Below, one piece after another: positions 48,501-57,584 of a DNA stretch of 64,000 nucleotides. How positions within the stretch are numbered: position 1 is the stretch's first letter; the number at the start of each line of letters is the position of its first letter. The notes below the pieces were generated by a model. It did not search any database. It was not told the DNA's origin and saw nothing but the letters and a program-made list of their open reading frames with translations. A program made the position numbers and the translations under genes. Origin of the DNA: Tieghemiomyces parasiticus (lineage: Eukaryota; Kickxellomycota; Dimargaritomycetes; Dimargaritales; Dimargaritaceae); NCBI GenBank assembly GCA_027575765.1, contig JANBPT010000029.1, positions 1-64,000 of the forward strand, given 5' to 3'.

Positions 48501-49440
48501 GTGTTCTATTACTATATATCTATGATAACACTGGAACACTGGCGGTTCTTGTCGGCCTGGATAGCGTCACAGTCCCGTGGGGTCCAGCCCATGGGACTAA
48601 AATTGAACAGAAAAGGAAATATACGGGAGATGTGCCGCTAGGGGGGGAAGGATCGTCGACCCCACTGCGACTATTCTCGCTCTCCCTGCACACACCCCAC
48701 ACTACCGAGTTTATCATCACTGCTCTAAGTTGGAGTCCATTAGGCCTAGCGGGTCCACGAAACCGGCTCTGTGGATTGGGGCGGAAAAGAGGGGTGGGAG
48801 GCCAGTGCGAAAGTGAGGTACTGTGATCTAGGGGGGCATGCCGGGTTAAAGTGGCCGGTGGATAGTCAGCAGTAGGGCGGAGGAGTATCACTAGACGGGG
48901 GGAGAGAGGGGCTGCCCAGACGACGGCGTAGATCAGGGTCGCTGCCGTTCTTGTACTGCGAGGTCTAGAACAAAGAAAAAGGAAAGACCAGGTGTACGAT
49001 GAAACGTAGCAGCAGAGCCGAGAGGTTCATGGGCATAGCACCGGGCGAAGTGAACACGCCTTTCACCACGGAGGGAGCGCCCCTAATCCTATCGGCAGAA
49101 CGTGAAGTAACCTTCACCACTCTTGTATTTCACTCATTCCACCCAACCGCTCGAAGCTTGAATTTGTCTACTTTGCCGTCAGGCGGCAACGAGTGGTAGG
49201 GCTAAATGTTGGGCGGCGGTCACCTGCTCGGGGGGGGGTGTCCCGTCATGGTAGCACAGAGTCTGGGCACGCGTACGTATCGATCCCCCGAGCTGGGCTA
49301 GATGAGGTGAACGTGCGGTGGCGCACTGAGATGAAGGGAAGGGATATCCCCCTTACCGGACTCGCATTATCATTCCTGTATACCCCACACCGTGGGCGCT
49401 GTACGCCCTTGCGCAGGGATACGGTGGGAGGCGATAGTCA
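45564..49440. other. Intergenic region, no gene recognised
   Basis: 3.9 kb of mixed composition. Several ATG frames of 60-90 codons (for example 46860-47123 and 48999-49199) show no domain, no codon skew and no splice context. No AATAAA lies close behind the permease stop. T and A runs occur around 47343 and 48117. Confidence 0.4.
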
Positions 49441-51611
49441 CTTTTGATGATAGGCCGTGCATACTTTATTGCGGTTTAGGTTAACTGCTATTCCGGCCTT
49501 CGGACCTTCTTTATTCTTGCATACACGCGTCCTCAATTGACGTGCTGCTTACTGGGGCGTTGCCCTGGTCATTAGGATCGCCTTCCACTTGTCGCAGAAT
49601 CTCAATGTCTCCGCTCTGACCCACACCTTGGCCTGGGTTTCCCTCCCACCCCTTTAGATCTTTCGTCGACTGTGTGCTCTAGCTTTCCGGACTCGAATCG
49701 AGGCGGAGACGCTGGGCAATCCCAAGGTCTTTCTATTACTTCAGCCGCCAAGCCCGCCTCCTCCCTTTTCCGCTCAAGGCTTGTATTGGTTGGCCGCCGC
49801 AGTAGTGCCCCTCCCCCTCTCCCGCGCTACTTTTAAACACGGTTCCTTTCGGAACTCATTCCATTTTCGTCACGAGACCTTATCAAACAGCTTCCGCGAA
49901 AACTTCCCTGACGCACTTCCCATATAAATAGCCGCTCTACTTTCGCCCTATCTCTCGCCCTAACTCTCTCTGCCCCCCCCACCGGCCCCTATAGCTCTCC
50001 CTTGTATCGCAGTGTTATCACACATCCCGCACCAGTTGGCTCGCTCTCAAATATCTCCAATTCAATCTACCGCTTGCACCTTACTGCACACCGTGCCTCT
50101 GGCTTGTCACCCCCCCCCCCTCCTGCCCACGTAGCCTATTCCTCCTCTATAGCGCCAGGCCGATGAGCATTATATAGTCCTCCGCCCTCTTCTCTTGTCC
50201 ACCCCTTCCCAACCGGGGCTGCGCAATCTCTCTTAGCTCGCCAAACCCCTGACCGACACTCTCGGTTCGGCACTCCAGTTGCCCCTCCCCCACTCCGTGA
50301 CCAGCTACATCGCCGCATCCGGTGTTCTCTACTAGTTTCCCTCACCTGGTTTGGCGCTCAAGCCGTTGTGTCCCCTTAGCCGCTGTATTTAACACGACTG
50401 CACCACCACATTGCCGCAGTCACTCGGCGCATTACCACGTAAGTTATCTGACCAATTCACACCTCTCCGCCAGTTCTCTCCCTCTCGGTCGGTTACGCTC
50501 TGCGGCACGTGCAGTGCCCAGGTCAGCCCCCTCCTCCCTTTTAGCGTAGTTGATATTCGGCTTCGTTGAGGCGATATCGCTCTTCACCTTGTTTCCTCTT
50601 TCCTATTCTTGGTTCTGCGCGTCACCAGACTCCCCGCCACACGTCTGTTTTCAACCCGGTGATTGGTAGCCTACCGCCCTTGTCTGAGCCGCTTACGTCT
50701 TTGCCTCCCGCTCATCGCTGTTGGTCGCTACAGACAATCCTGCGGTTACAGGTGGCGGCGTGTGGCCCGGTGAAGTGGCAAGCAGCCATTGGTGTCGCCC
50801 GCGGGATCCCCCCCGTAGCCGGGTCAATTGTCTTTGTTTCGTCGGGTTACACAGACGTGCGCCTGCCTCCTACGCAGGGCGTAGGAGGCCCCGCCCATAC
50901 ATATCCCTGCCGGTCGCTATTGTCATGACAATTTAGTCTCCGGTGGTTTACTGGCCGTATAACTTTTCACCATGCCCTATCTGTTGCCGTTGTTCCTGCG
51001 CTCTCTAATTACCCTCTCCTTCACCGCCCCGGCCAGGTGTACAGCAAATTTCAAGCGACGTCATCTCTGCTACCAACCTGGCGCCTATTAGAACGGTGTG
51101 ACTAACATTTCTCTACACACGCTGTATTCACTGCACACTGTCACTTCCCACCTTCACAGAACCGGTCAGCGCTTCCCTGTTGCGCCGATCCTTCAAGGGC
51201 CAGTACGGTCACATTCGCCCCTGCGACCCCGCCCCTAATAAGCCGGGCCCCGCCTGACCTAAGCTTGTCCGTCATTCTCGTCCCTTAGTGTCTATTCCAA
51301 GCGCCCCTTTCCTATACCTAAACCTTATTTTTCTCTAGGGAAGGACTTAACAGCCAAAGGTGCCACGGCCTCTCACTTGCGGCTTCCCTTCCCTTCAGTC
51401 AAAATCTGTCGACCGGCATCGTCGGCTCGGAATTCTGCCTCTTCCTTGGTAGATTTCAACCCTTTTTCTCACAGGCGCCGCGTATTCAAGCGAGGAGATT
51501 CTGGCCTAACCTTACCTCCCCCCGCTTCGGTCATATCCCTCGTTTAGCTTTTCCTCGAGGCGCCCCTCGCCGACCTCAATCGCATTATCGACCTCCACGC
51601 GGCCCTTCACC
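49441..51611 (+). promoter_or_regulatory. Very long pyrimidine-rich leader/promoter of the cysteine-rich protein
   Basis: About 2 kb dominated by C and T on the + strand, ending in TTCACCATGG. TATAAATA at 49923-49930 is a good TATA box, 1.68 kb upstream of the ATG. Inside the tract GTAAGT (50439-50444) is a perfect donor. CTAAAC, a T-rich stretch and CTCTAG ending at 51338 form a good branch point and acceptor, so one or more 5' UTR introns are plausible. Confidence 0.5.
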
Positions 51612-51887
51612 ATGGCTTGTACTACTTGTTTCATGAGGCAATGCAACTACGCCTGCCAGTGCCACTGCAGCTGCCACCAGTACTGCAACTGCACGCTGTG
51701 TTCGCAACGCACCCACAACAACTTTGCACGGGACTCGAGCGACGACGGTTACGGTGGTGGTTACCGGCCCAGTATTCCTCGACCTTACAGCCGGGTTCAC
51801 GCGTCCGATTACCCTTACCGGCGGCAAAAAAGCGGCGGCAGTCTAAAGCGATTCTGGAACAATCTCCTCGCTAAACTAACCTGCTAA
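51612..51887 (+). CDS. Small cysteine-rich protein, metallothionein-like N-terminus
   Basis: A 91-residue protein with an optimal start (ACCATGG). The first 30 residues hold ten cysteines at 3, 6, 11, 15, 17, 19, 21, 25, 27 and 30. Four successive C-x-C steps (CQCHCSC), a further CNC, two C-x-x-C pairs and two histidines are the pattern of metal-thiolate proteins. The middle (35-70) is Ser/Asp/Gly/Tyr/Arg-rich and probably flexible. The last 20 residues form a basic amphipathic helix (SLKRFWNNLLAKLTC) ending in cysteine. No signal peptide is present, so it should be intracellular. Copper, zinc or cadmium buffering is an inference from spacing alone. An alternative is a multiply palmitoylated membrane-attached peptide, since the cysteines sit at the N-terminus and a basic amphipathic helix follows. 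Not a family I can name. AATAAA lies at 52283-52288. Confidence 0.72.
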   Translation: MACTTCFMRQCNYACQCHCSCHQYCNCTLCSQRTHNNFARDSSDDGYGGGYRPSIPRPYSRVHASDYPYRRQKSGGSLKRFWNNLLAKLTC

Positions 51888-53773
51888 GGCGCGATCCATG
51901 ATGCAGGCCCCAACCACTCTATTTATGTACACTATTCCTCCATTTATCGTCGTTATCAGCAGGAGAGACCTCCCCCCTTTTAGGGAGTACCGCCCCATCT
52001 CAGCCATACTTCCGAACCTCTCGTTTGCACTATTTGACTATGTTTCTTTCGGCTCTCCACCTCTACTTGCCACAGTTGGTGTACATTACGGAGCGTTCGT
52101 TTCTAGAGCAACTTACTGCCGACCACCACCTACTTCTATTCTCTACGCAATGTGTATTCTACCACTTCGATATCTCTCATGATCAATACCTAATGATTTA
52201 AACTAAACTTAAATGCCACTTTAATTGCTTAACCAATGATTAAAAATAGCATATACAGGGGCCATCAGAACGAATCCGTCTCAATAAACATTTCGCAAAT
52301 ACTTTCCATTTTTAACCTTTTGTGCCGGGGAGGCCAAACGATGCATTTAAATATGCTTTTTTCTACGGACTTAACCCTCCATTCATAATGAAATTTTGGT
52401 GCATCTTATCACGCAGGGTCTAAAGAGAGCGCTGAACACCAAGATTGCCACCACGATTGAAAAGCCCATCACGTCACATCATAAAGCGACCCACAGCCAT
52501 TAAACTGCGAATGTGGAAGCCGCCGCATGGGTGTTTATTACAGAATAACCGTCCCTGTGGCGCTAAGATAAACACTATTTGTATGAACGGCGGCTGACTC
52601 ATGGTCATTTGCCACTACCACCATGACGTACATCTTCCCCGTGGTACAAAGTATTTTGAGCCGGACAAGGGTTTTGAATGTTGTGACGCGGAAGTTGTGG
52701 CGCATGCACCGCCTCTCTCTCTCTTCCTCTCCCTTCATTGAAGGTCTCTATATATAGGCGATCGCAGAGCCCCACGGTAAGCGTGGCTTGAAGTCAGATG
52801 TTGGCGTTGTAAATGCAACTTAAGTATCAAAGGGGAGGAATCGAAGGGTATAAGTCGTCTTGGGATCGGATCAGTACTCATTTTATAGCGTGCTTTTGTG
52901 CCTCACTGTCATGTTGATTTTTACAGCCTTTTATTAGCCCACGTTACTCTACACTACGGTAGATACCAGGACATGACGGGCCTTATATGTCTGTATTAAA
53001 ATGCTACTTCCTCACTAATCCCAACTCTAATTCACCAATTCGACCACAGTATATCTGTGAGATGTAGTGCTTTATTATCCACCTAGTATGTAGTTTTCAA
53101 GTTTCCAGACCAGTTCAATGATAGTAAACAGGCCATAATCGAGTAGCACAATTTTCTGCTAAAAGCTGATAGAGCTTTTATACCGACCTAACTTACATTT
53201 TATATTATTTAAGGATGGGAGCTGGTGATATAGGGCAGCAGGTTATCAGAGACGTACAGAACCCTCCTTCAGCTGATAAACTCGCAGAAGGCTGAACTTG
53301 AATAGGAGTATGTGCCTTTAATTGAACGTCAGAAAGGTACTTCGTAATTCGTACATGATATAAACTGCTCCACACTTGATGTGCTATATCGAGCCATGTT
53401 CTATTTGTAATGGAATATAGTAGTATCTTGGCAGCCCCTTAACTCGACATGGGACTTTGCTCTTTAATAAATGTAGTGAGTGTCACCACAGTACGAGTAT
53501 GCAATAAAGAAAGAAAGGGCCATGTTTAATCAGTGAGGTATGTTATAAGTTGTACGATAGAAATGTGTACATGATGGCAGGTTAGCTAGTTGTAAAGGGA
53601 GCGAGAGGTATAATCGATGGTCTATAGAATGAGGCTACCTGTGTACATCCGGCGGGCACAAGTGAGTTATAAGATCGGTTAGGGGCTAGATACCGATGCT
53701 GTGGGGAGGGGAAAGACACTTAAGTTCGACAACTGTAATGATGCCCTATGTTTCATTTCTCCAAGGTGGTGTT
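51888..53773. other. AT-rich intergenic region
   Basis: From about 52180 the composition becomes AT-rich. AATAAA at 52283-52288 may end the upstream transcript. A minus-strand ATG frame of 66 codons (52538-52738) sits just below a TATATATAG and has AATAAA overlapping its stop. It starts with a Glu/Arg repeat and shows no domain, so it is only a weak candidate. Nothing else is seen. Confidence 0.45.
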
Positions 53774-54601
53774 TTAGGAGTCAGGCAGAATGACATCTTG
53801 CAGTCTGTATACGAAATGGCCTGTAGAATCGAAGGAAGTGGGCCAGCTGCCACTGCTACTGTCATCAGCTTTGGTCTCACCGCCGTCGCTATCGCCATCA
53901 TCAGCATCATCCTCTACATCGTCCTCTGCGCCATCCTCTGCACCGTCGTCTACATCGTCCTCTGCGTCGTCGTCTACATCGTCGTCTGCGTCGTCCTCTG
54001 CGTCATCCTCTGCGTCGTCGTCTACATCGTCGTCTGCGTCGTCCTCTGCGCCGTCCTCTGCGTCGTCGTCTACATCGTCCTCTGCGCCATCCTCTGCACC
54101 GTCGTCTACATCATCCTCTGCGCCATCCTCTGCACCGTCGTCTACATCGTCCTCTGCGTCGTCGTCTGCGTCGTCCTCTGCGTCATCCTCTGCGTCGTCG
54201 TCTGCGTCGTCGTCTGCACCGTCGTCTACATCATCCTCTGCGCCATCCTCTGCACCGTCGTCTACATCGTCCTCTGCGCCATCCTCTGCACCGTCGTCTA
54301 CATCGTCCTCTGCGTCGTCCTCTTCAACTTCTTCGTCTTTACCGTCGCCCTCTTTGTCATTTCCCTCATCGTCCTCTTCGCTACCACTTTTACTGCTTTT
54401 TTCGCCTCCACCTTCTTTGAACATGTCACCGTAGTTGGTGCTTAACCAACGCGGAACGAGAAGAGCCGAATGACTACGGCGGTGGTTGCTCACAACCCGG
54501 TCGGATGGGCGGAATAGTACCTGGTCGATTGGACGGGAAACCGCCTGGTCGATTGAAGCGATCGAAGCGAGCAGGAGTATGGCGTTGAAGCGGACGAACA
54601 T
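53774..54601 (-). CDS. Secreted Asp/Glu-rich repeat protein
   Basis: A 275-residue protein from the ATG at 54599-54601; the frame upstream has no ATG. Residues 1-20 are a classical signal peptide (MFVRFNAILLLASIASI, then an A-V-S cleavage-like site). Residues 22-52 are a basic Arg/His segment (RPSDRVV, HRRSH, VPRW) that could be a propeptide. Residues of about 74-240 are almost only D, E, A, G and V in 12-residue repeats such as DDGAEDGAEDDV. A short Ser-rich tail follows, ending VYRLQDVILPDS. No membrane anchor is present. Extremely acidic secreted proteins bind calcium or other cations, or basic surfaces; a wall-associated or host-interface role is inferred only. The gene has its own TATA box and pyrimidine leader. 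Both other-strand frames through the repeat are open because the repeat length is a multiple of three; the hydrophobic Val/Cys/Ile frame and the poly-Ser frame are judged artefacts. Confidence 0.7.
   Translation of the reverse strand: MFVRFNAILLLASIASIDQAVSRPIDQVLFRPSDRVVSNHRRSHSALLVPRWLSTNYGDMFKEGGGEKSSKSGSEEDDEGNDKEGDGKDEEVEEDDAEDDVDDGAEDGAEDDVDDGAEDGAEDDVDDGADDDADDDAEDDAEDDADDDAEDDVDDGAEDGAEDDVDDGAEDGAEDDVDDDAEDGAEDDADDDVDDDAEDDAEDDADDDVDDDAEDDVDDGAEDGAEDDVEDDADDGDSDGGETKADDSSSGSWPTSFDSTGHFVYRLQDVILPDS
53903..54325. repeat. Coding minisatellite, 36-base-related unit
   Basis: Imperfect tandem units built from 6- and 12-base steps, with a recurring 36-base block (starting TCTACATCGTCCTCTGCGCC on the + strand) present several times. 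It encodes the acidic 12-residue repeats on the minus strand. Length variation between strains is expected. Confidence 0.85.
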
Positions 54602-54801
54602 GGTTTTAGGACGGGGCGGAGTGAGGAAAAATGACGTTGGAATAGATGCGGACCAACCAGTAATCACCCAGGATAGTGAAGTTAGGCTATAGAAGTCGCG
54701 GCCGGAGAGTAAGGGAGTTGGCTCGCTAGGTAGGAGGAATGGCGGGCGATGAAATGGTTGATGAAGGTTAAACAGAGGGGTCTATATTCTAGGTTTATAT
54801 A
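54602..54801 (-). promoter_or_regulatory. TATA box and leader of the acidic secreted protein
   Basis: TTTATATA at 54794-54801 reads TATATAAA on the minus strand, about 195 bases upstream of the ATG. The DNA between is pyrimidine-rich on the coding strand in its upstream half. Confidence 0.6.
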
Positions 54802-55520
54802 GTGGCGTGGTACACACCGGAAAGAAGGGAACAGCGCTGTCAAGTAGACAGGGCCGGCTTGAGTTCACCGGTCGCGGAGTATAATTGTGAGCATTCCTCA
54901 CTCCCCTTACTCACACCCACTCGCGCATTTTCTGGTTTACCATAATGGATTGACTAATCTCAACCTGGCTTCACTGATTGACTCTACAGAGTCCCTGAGC
55001 GAACGTCGCCGGGCCATCATCCCGACATAGTCACTGTTCCGGATATAACTTCGGAAGGGAATAATTGTAGAACGAACTTAGCGCGTTCTCTAGTGTGCTC
55101 ACTTCACCTCTTTATCGAAGGCTTCGGGGACACTCCCAATACTTCGCTAAAGTATAAGCCGTTTAAGTTATTAGCGAAGAGATGGAGTGAAGGGGCGGGG
55201 CGAATGTTGACCTATGGGGATTAGATGAGATAGCATAGCTGTCCCATATCAAGTGGGACTATATGCAGCCGAAGCTTGCTGCTCCAGATCCTCCTCCGAG
55301 AGAAACAGTGAACAGAAAATAATCTCATTAATTGGTATAATTGTAGGGGTTATGTACAATATTTGGCTCTGAATTTCCATGTGTTATATCTATTTTTAGA
55401 CAGGATCGAGGATACCACAACGTGGAAGGCCATTGCCAAGCTCGTCGATCGGCCAGATAAGTGCGTTAAACGGACTGCCCATCTCCTACCTTGCTCCTCG
55501 ACTCGCTTTACATTTTTATA
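54802..55520 (+). other. Intergenic region with a Myb/SANT-like orphan frame
   Basis: A + frame is open from 55312 to 55521. Residues from 55399 on read TTWKAIAKLVDRPDKCVKR, close to the W-x-x-I-A-x-x-x-x-R-x-x-x-x-C-x-x-R pattern of a Myb/SANT helix-turn-helix, just after a good acceptor-like TATTTTTAG. No ATG or first half of a Myb repeat is found upstream, and the frame is cut by the mariner insertion at 55519. It is either a gene remnant or chance. The rest of the stretch holds nothing recognisable. Confidence 0.2.
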
Positions 55521-56818
55521 GAAGGCGCTTGAAGTCTAGGTTTGGCGAAGCTTGAGGTCGAGGGTATTGCCGTTGTAGATGAAACCAAGGAGTGGCTTAG
55601 GCGCGGAATCGAATGGTATAACCCATTTGAGAATCGGCCCATTTCTCACTTCACAACTTGTGCTGTTTTTACCTCTCCATCGTATCAGCTTCCAGAGTTT
55701 CATCCCCCCCCACCCCACATCCAAGTTTACTGGGCGTGGCGGGTGGGTGCCCATTTACCATAGTTATTCCAAGTGCCGCAGGGCAGGCTCCATTTTATCT
55801 GAACTGACTACTACGCTGGGCCGGGCTGACCCTAGACTTGTCATTGGCTACCGGTGGCTAGCTCGCTTCTGTTCAGTTATCTACTCCCTTGCAGCTGAGG
55901 CCCCGGTCTGGCCACCCATCAGATGGCCTTGGTGAGCTCTATGGGGCCATACTTCTGGGGCTGGTGGAGGCTGACCCTCAACTGACTGCTGAGCAGCTGG
56001 CCCGTGCCTGTCACACGTCCCTTAGTACCACGCGCAGAGACCTGGGGTTGCACAGCTATTTCAATCGCTGGGGACCCCTCAACCTCACCGATGGCCAACA
56101 CCACCAGTAAGTACATTTAGCCGCCGAGCTCCCGGAGGAGTTTGGCAAGGCCAGTGTCTATACCTGCTGGACTCCATCTTTACGGGGGATGAGACTTGGG
56201 TATACCTTTATGATCCCCCCTGCTGGTTCTAGTCGCCGGAGGTGGTGCCCTACATGTGGCCCCGTCCCAACTGAGACCCACCGAGGCCATACCACACCCA
56301 AGGTGATGCTGACCAGTAATTTCACCCGGCGTGGTCTATTACACCTGAATGTCAAGTCTCCTGGGTGTCAAGGTCTCCACCGAACTTAACGTAAAGTACG
56401 AGCTGAAGCCCATGGTCCAGGCCTGGGTAAAGGCACTCGGAAATCTGGCCCATCATCCTCCATGACCCTACCATGAAAATGCACCACCACATTGTGCTGC
56501 AGCTACCTAGGCCTACATTTCCGCTTCTGAACTCAAACTTCTGCCAGCGCCTCCTTACAGTCCTGCTGACCTGGCCTCCTTGTGACTTCTGGCTGTTCAG
56601 GAATATCAAACAGCGGCTGAAGGGAAGGAAGTCCAGCACAGTGGAGGCGGGTTGTGGGTGCCTGGCAATTGGAGCTTGCTAAGCTCCAGCCAAATGATTT
56701 TAAAAGCCTGCTACGATCGCTGGGTAGACAGAGCTCGCCGATCAGTACAGAGTGGTGGCAACTATATTGAATATATATCATTTAGATTTGAATAGTTTAG
56801 AAATATATAGCGCCACCT
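55521..56818 (+). mobile_element. Decayed mariner (Tc1/mariner superfamily) transposon
   Basis: A 1,298-base element, the usual mariner size. The left end GAAGGCGCT (55521-55529) and the right end, read inward as GGTGGCGCT, match at 7 of 9 positions. Both abut TA (55519-55520 and 56818-56819 by the closest reading), the mariner target duplication; the end could be off by one or two bases. Inside is a broken mariner transposase. I place the ends by these terminal matches plus the position of the transposase, so they are less certain than the identity of the element. Confidence 0.72.
55765..56795 (+). pseudogene. Mariner transposase pseudogene, frameshifts and stops
   Basis: Pieces of a mariner transposase lie in order on the + strand in changing frames. 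First comes a helix-turn-helix part (GYRWLARF, 55846-55869; then RPRSGHPSD near 55897). Next is a second helix-turn-helix with LTAEQLARACHTSLSTTRRD. The first catalytic block follows as FTGDETWVYLYDP (56176-56214). Then come KVMLTSNFTRRGLLHL (about 56300), HENAPPH in place of the usual HHDNAPAH (about 56470), CDFWLFRNIKQRLKGRK (about 56583) and the C-terminal CYDRWVDRARRSVQSGGNY. The last piece ends at a TAG at 56793-56795. At least three frame changes and several stops interrupt it, and the second catalytic aspartate is a glutamate, so it cannot be active. Confidence 0.88.
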
Positions 56819-57584
56819 ATACCTTCCCCTTTAAACCGCTTCAGAGATACTCCTACTTGGTAATTGACGATGATCTCGCTCTTAGGTTCAGCAACACTGT
56901 GCTTAGTAATCAGTTTCCGTAGTGACTAGAGCTTCCTTAAGGCTGCCAAGCTGTGGGCCCGGCGTGACCGGCTTTTTTTGACCTGCCCGCCTCCTCTCCT
57001 CTTCTGGCTGCTCGACAATGTCAGCCTCGGCCATGCCTTTTAGGTGCCACTTTTGACCTGTTCCTACGCGTAGCCCCAATGGCGCCACGGTAGTATAGCG
57101 CACGATCGCTCCTGCCACGCCGGTCCACCCATAGCATACCAGGGCTCTTCCTCCAGGAACACTCCCCGCCCCTATGGCGCTGGGTCGGCAATGGGAGAAA
57201 TCACTTTCCACAACACTCTGTGGAAGTTGGTCCAGCCTACGCCTATGTCATTGGCCCAATCGCTTCCCAGCCCTTCCCTTTCCCTTCGTCGCTGCCACCC
57301 GCAGCCCGCCGCCCTGTGTACTCGCCTTCCCCCCACCTCGTAGGCGCCAGGTGGACTCTACGCATCCTCATCCGTACCGACCGCCCTCAGCCTAGCTCTG
57401 CCACCTTTCGCGTTCCTTCCATCCATTAGGTACTTCTTCACTTCTTACCCTTCCCTGCGTGCTTGCGCGCTCGTCCATCCACTTAGTGCCATTCCCTGAT
57501 TAGCTACCTTCCGCCTCCATCTTCCATCACCCGTCCTTCTGATTACCCTTGCCTGCACCAACTCCGCAGTCCGTCCTGTCCTCC
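56819..57584 (+). promoter_or_regulatory. Intergenic and upstream region of RPN2
   Basis: No TATA box is seen. About 57240-57584 is C/T-rich, consistent with a leader. No proteasome-gene control element (PACE-like) was recognised by eye. A 102-codon minus frame at 56903-57211 has no ATG at its start and no domain. Confidence 0.4.

Noticed and set aside
52538..52738. 66-codon minus frame with TATA and AATAAA nearby
   Set aside because: The TATA is only about 15 bases from the ATG, too close for a normal leader, and the peptide has no domain.
53696..54445. 249-codon + frame rich in Val, Cys and Ile across the acidic repeat, and the 214-codon poly-Ser frame
   Set aside because: Both are shadows of a repeat whose unit is a multiple of three. 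The minus frame has a signal peptide, TATA box and leader.
55542..55763. 73-codon + frame at the left end of the mariner element
   Set aside because: No ATG at its start. It lies in the 5' untranslated part of the element and is not transposase-like.
56903..57211. 102-codon minus frame between the mariner element and RPN2
   Set aside because: It has no ATG at its start and no family resemblance.
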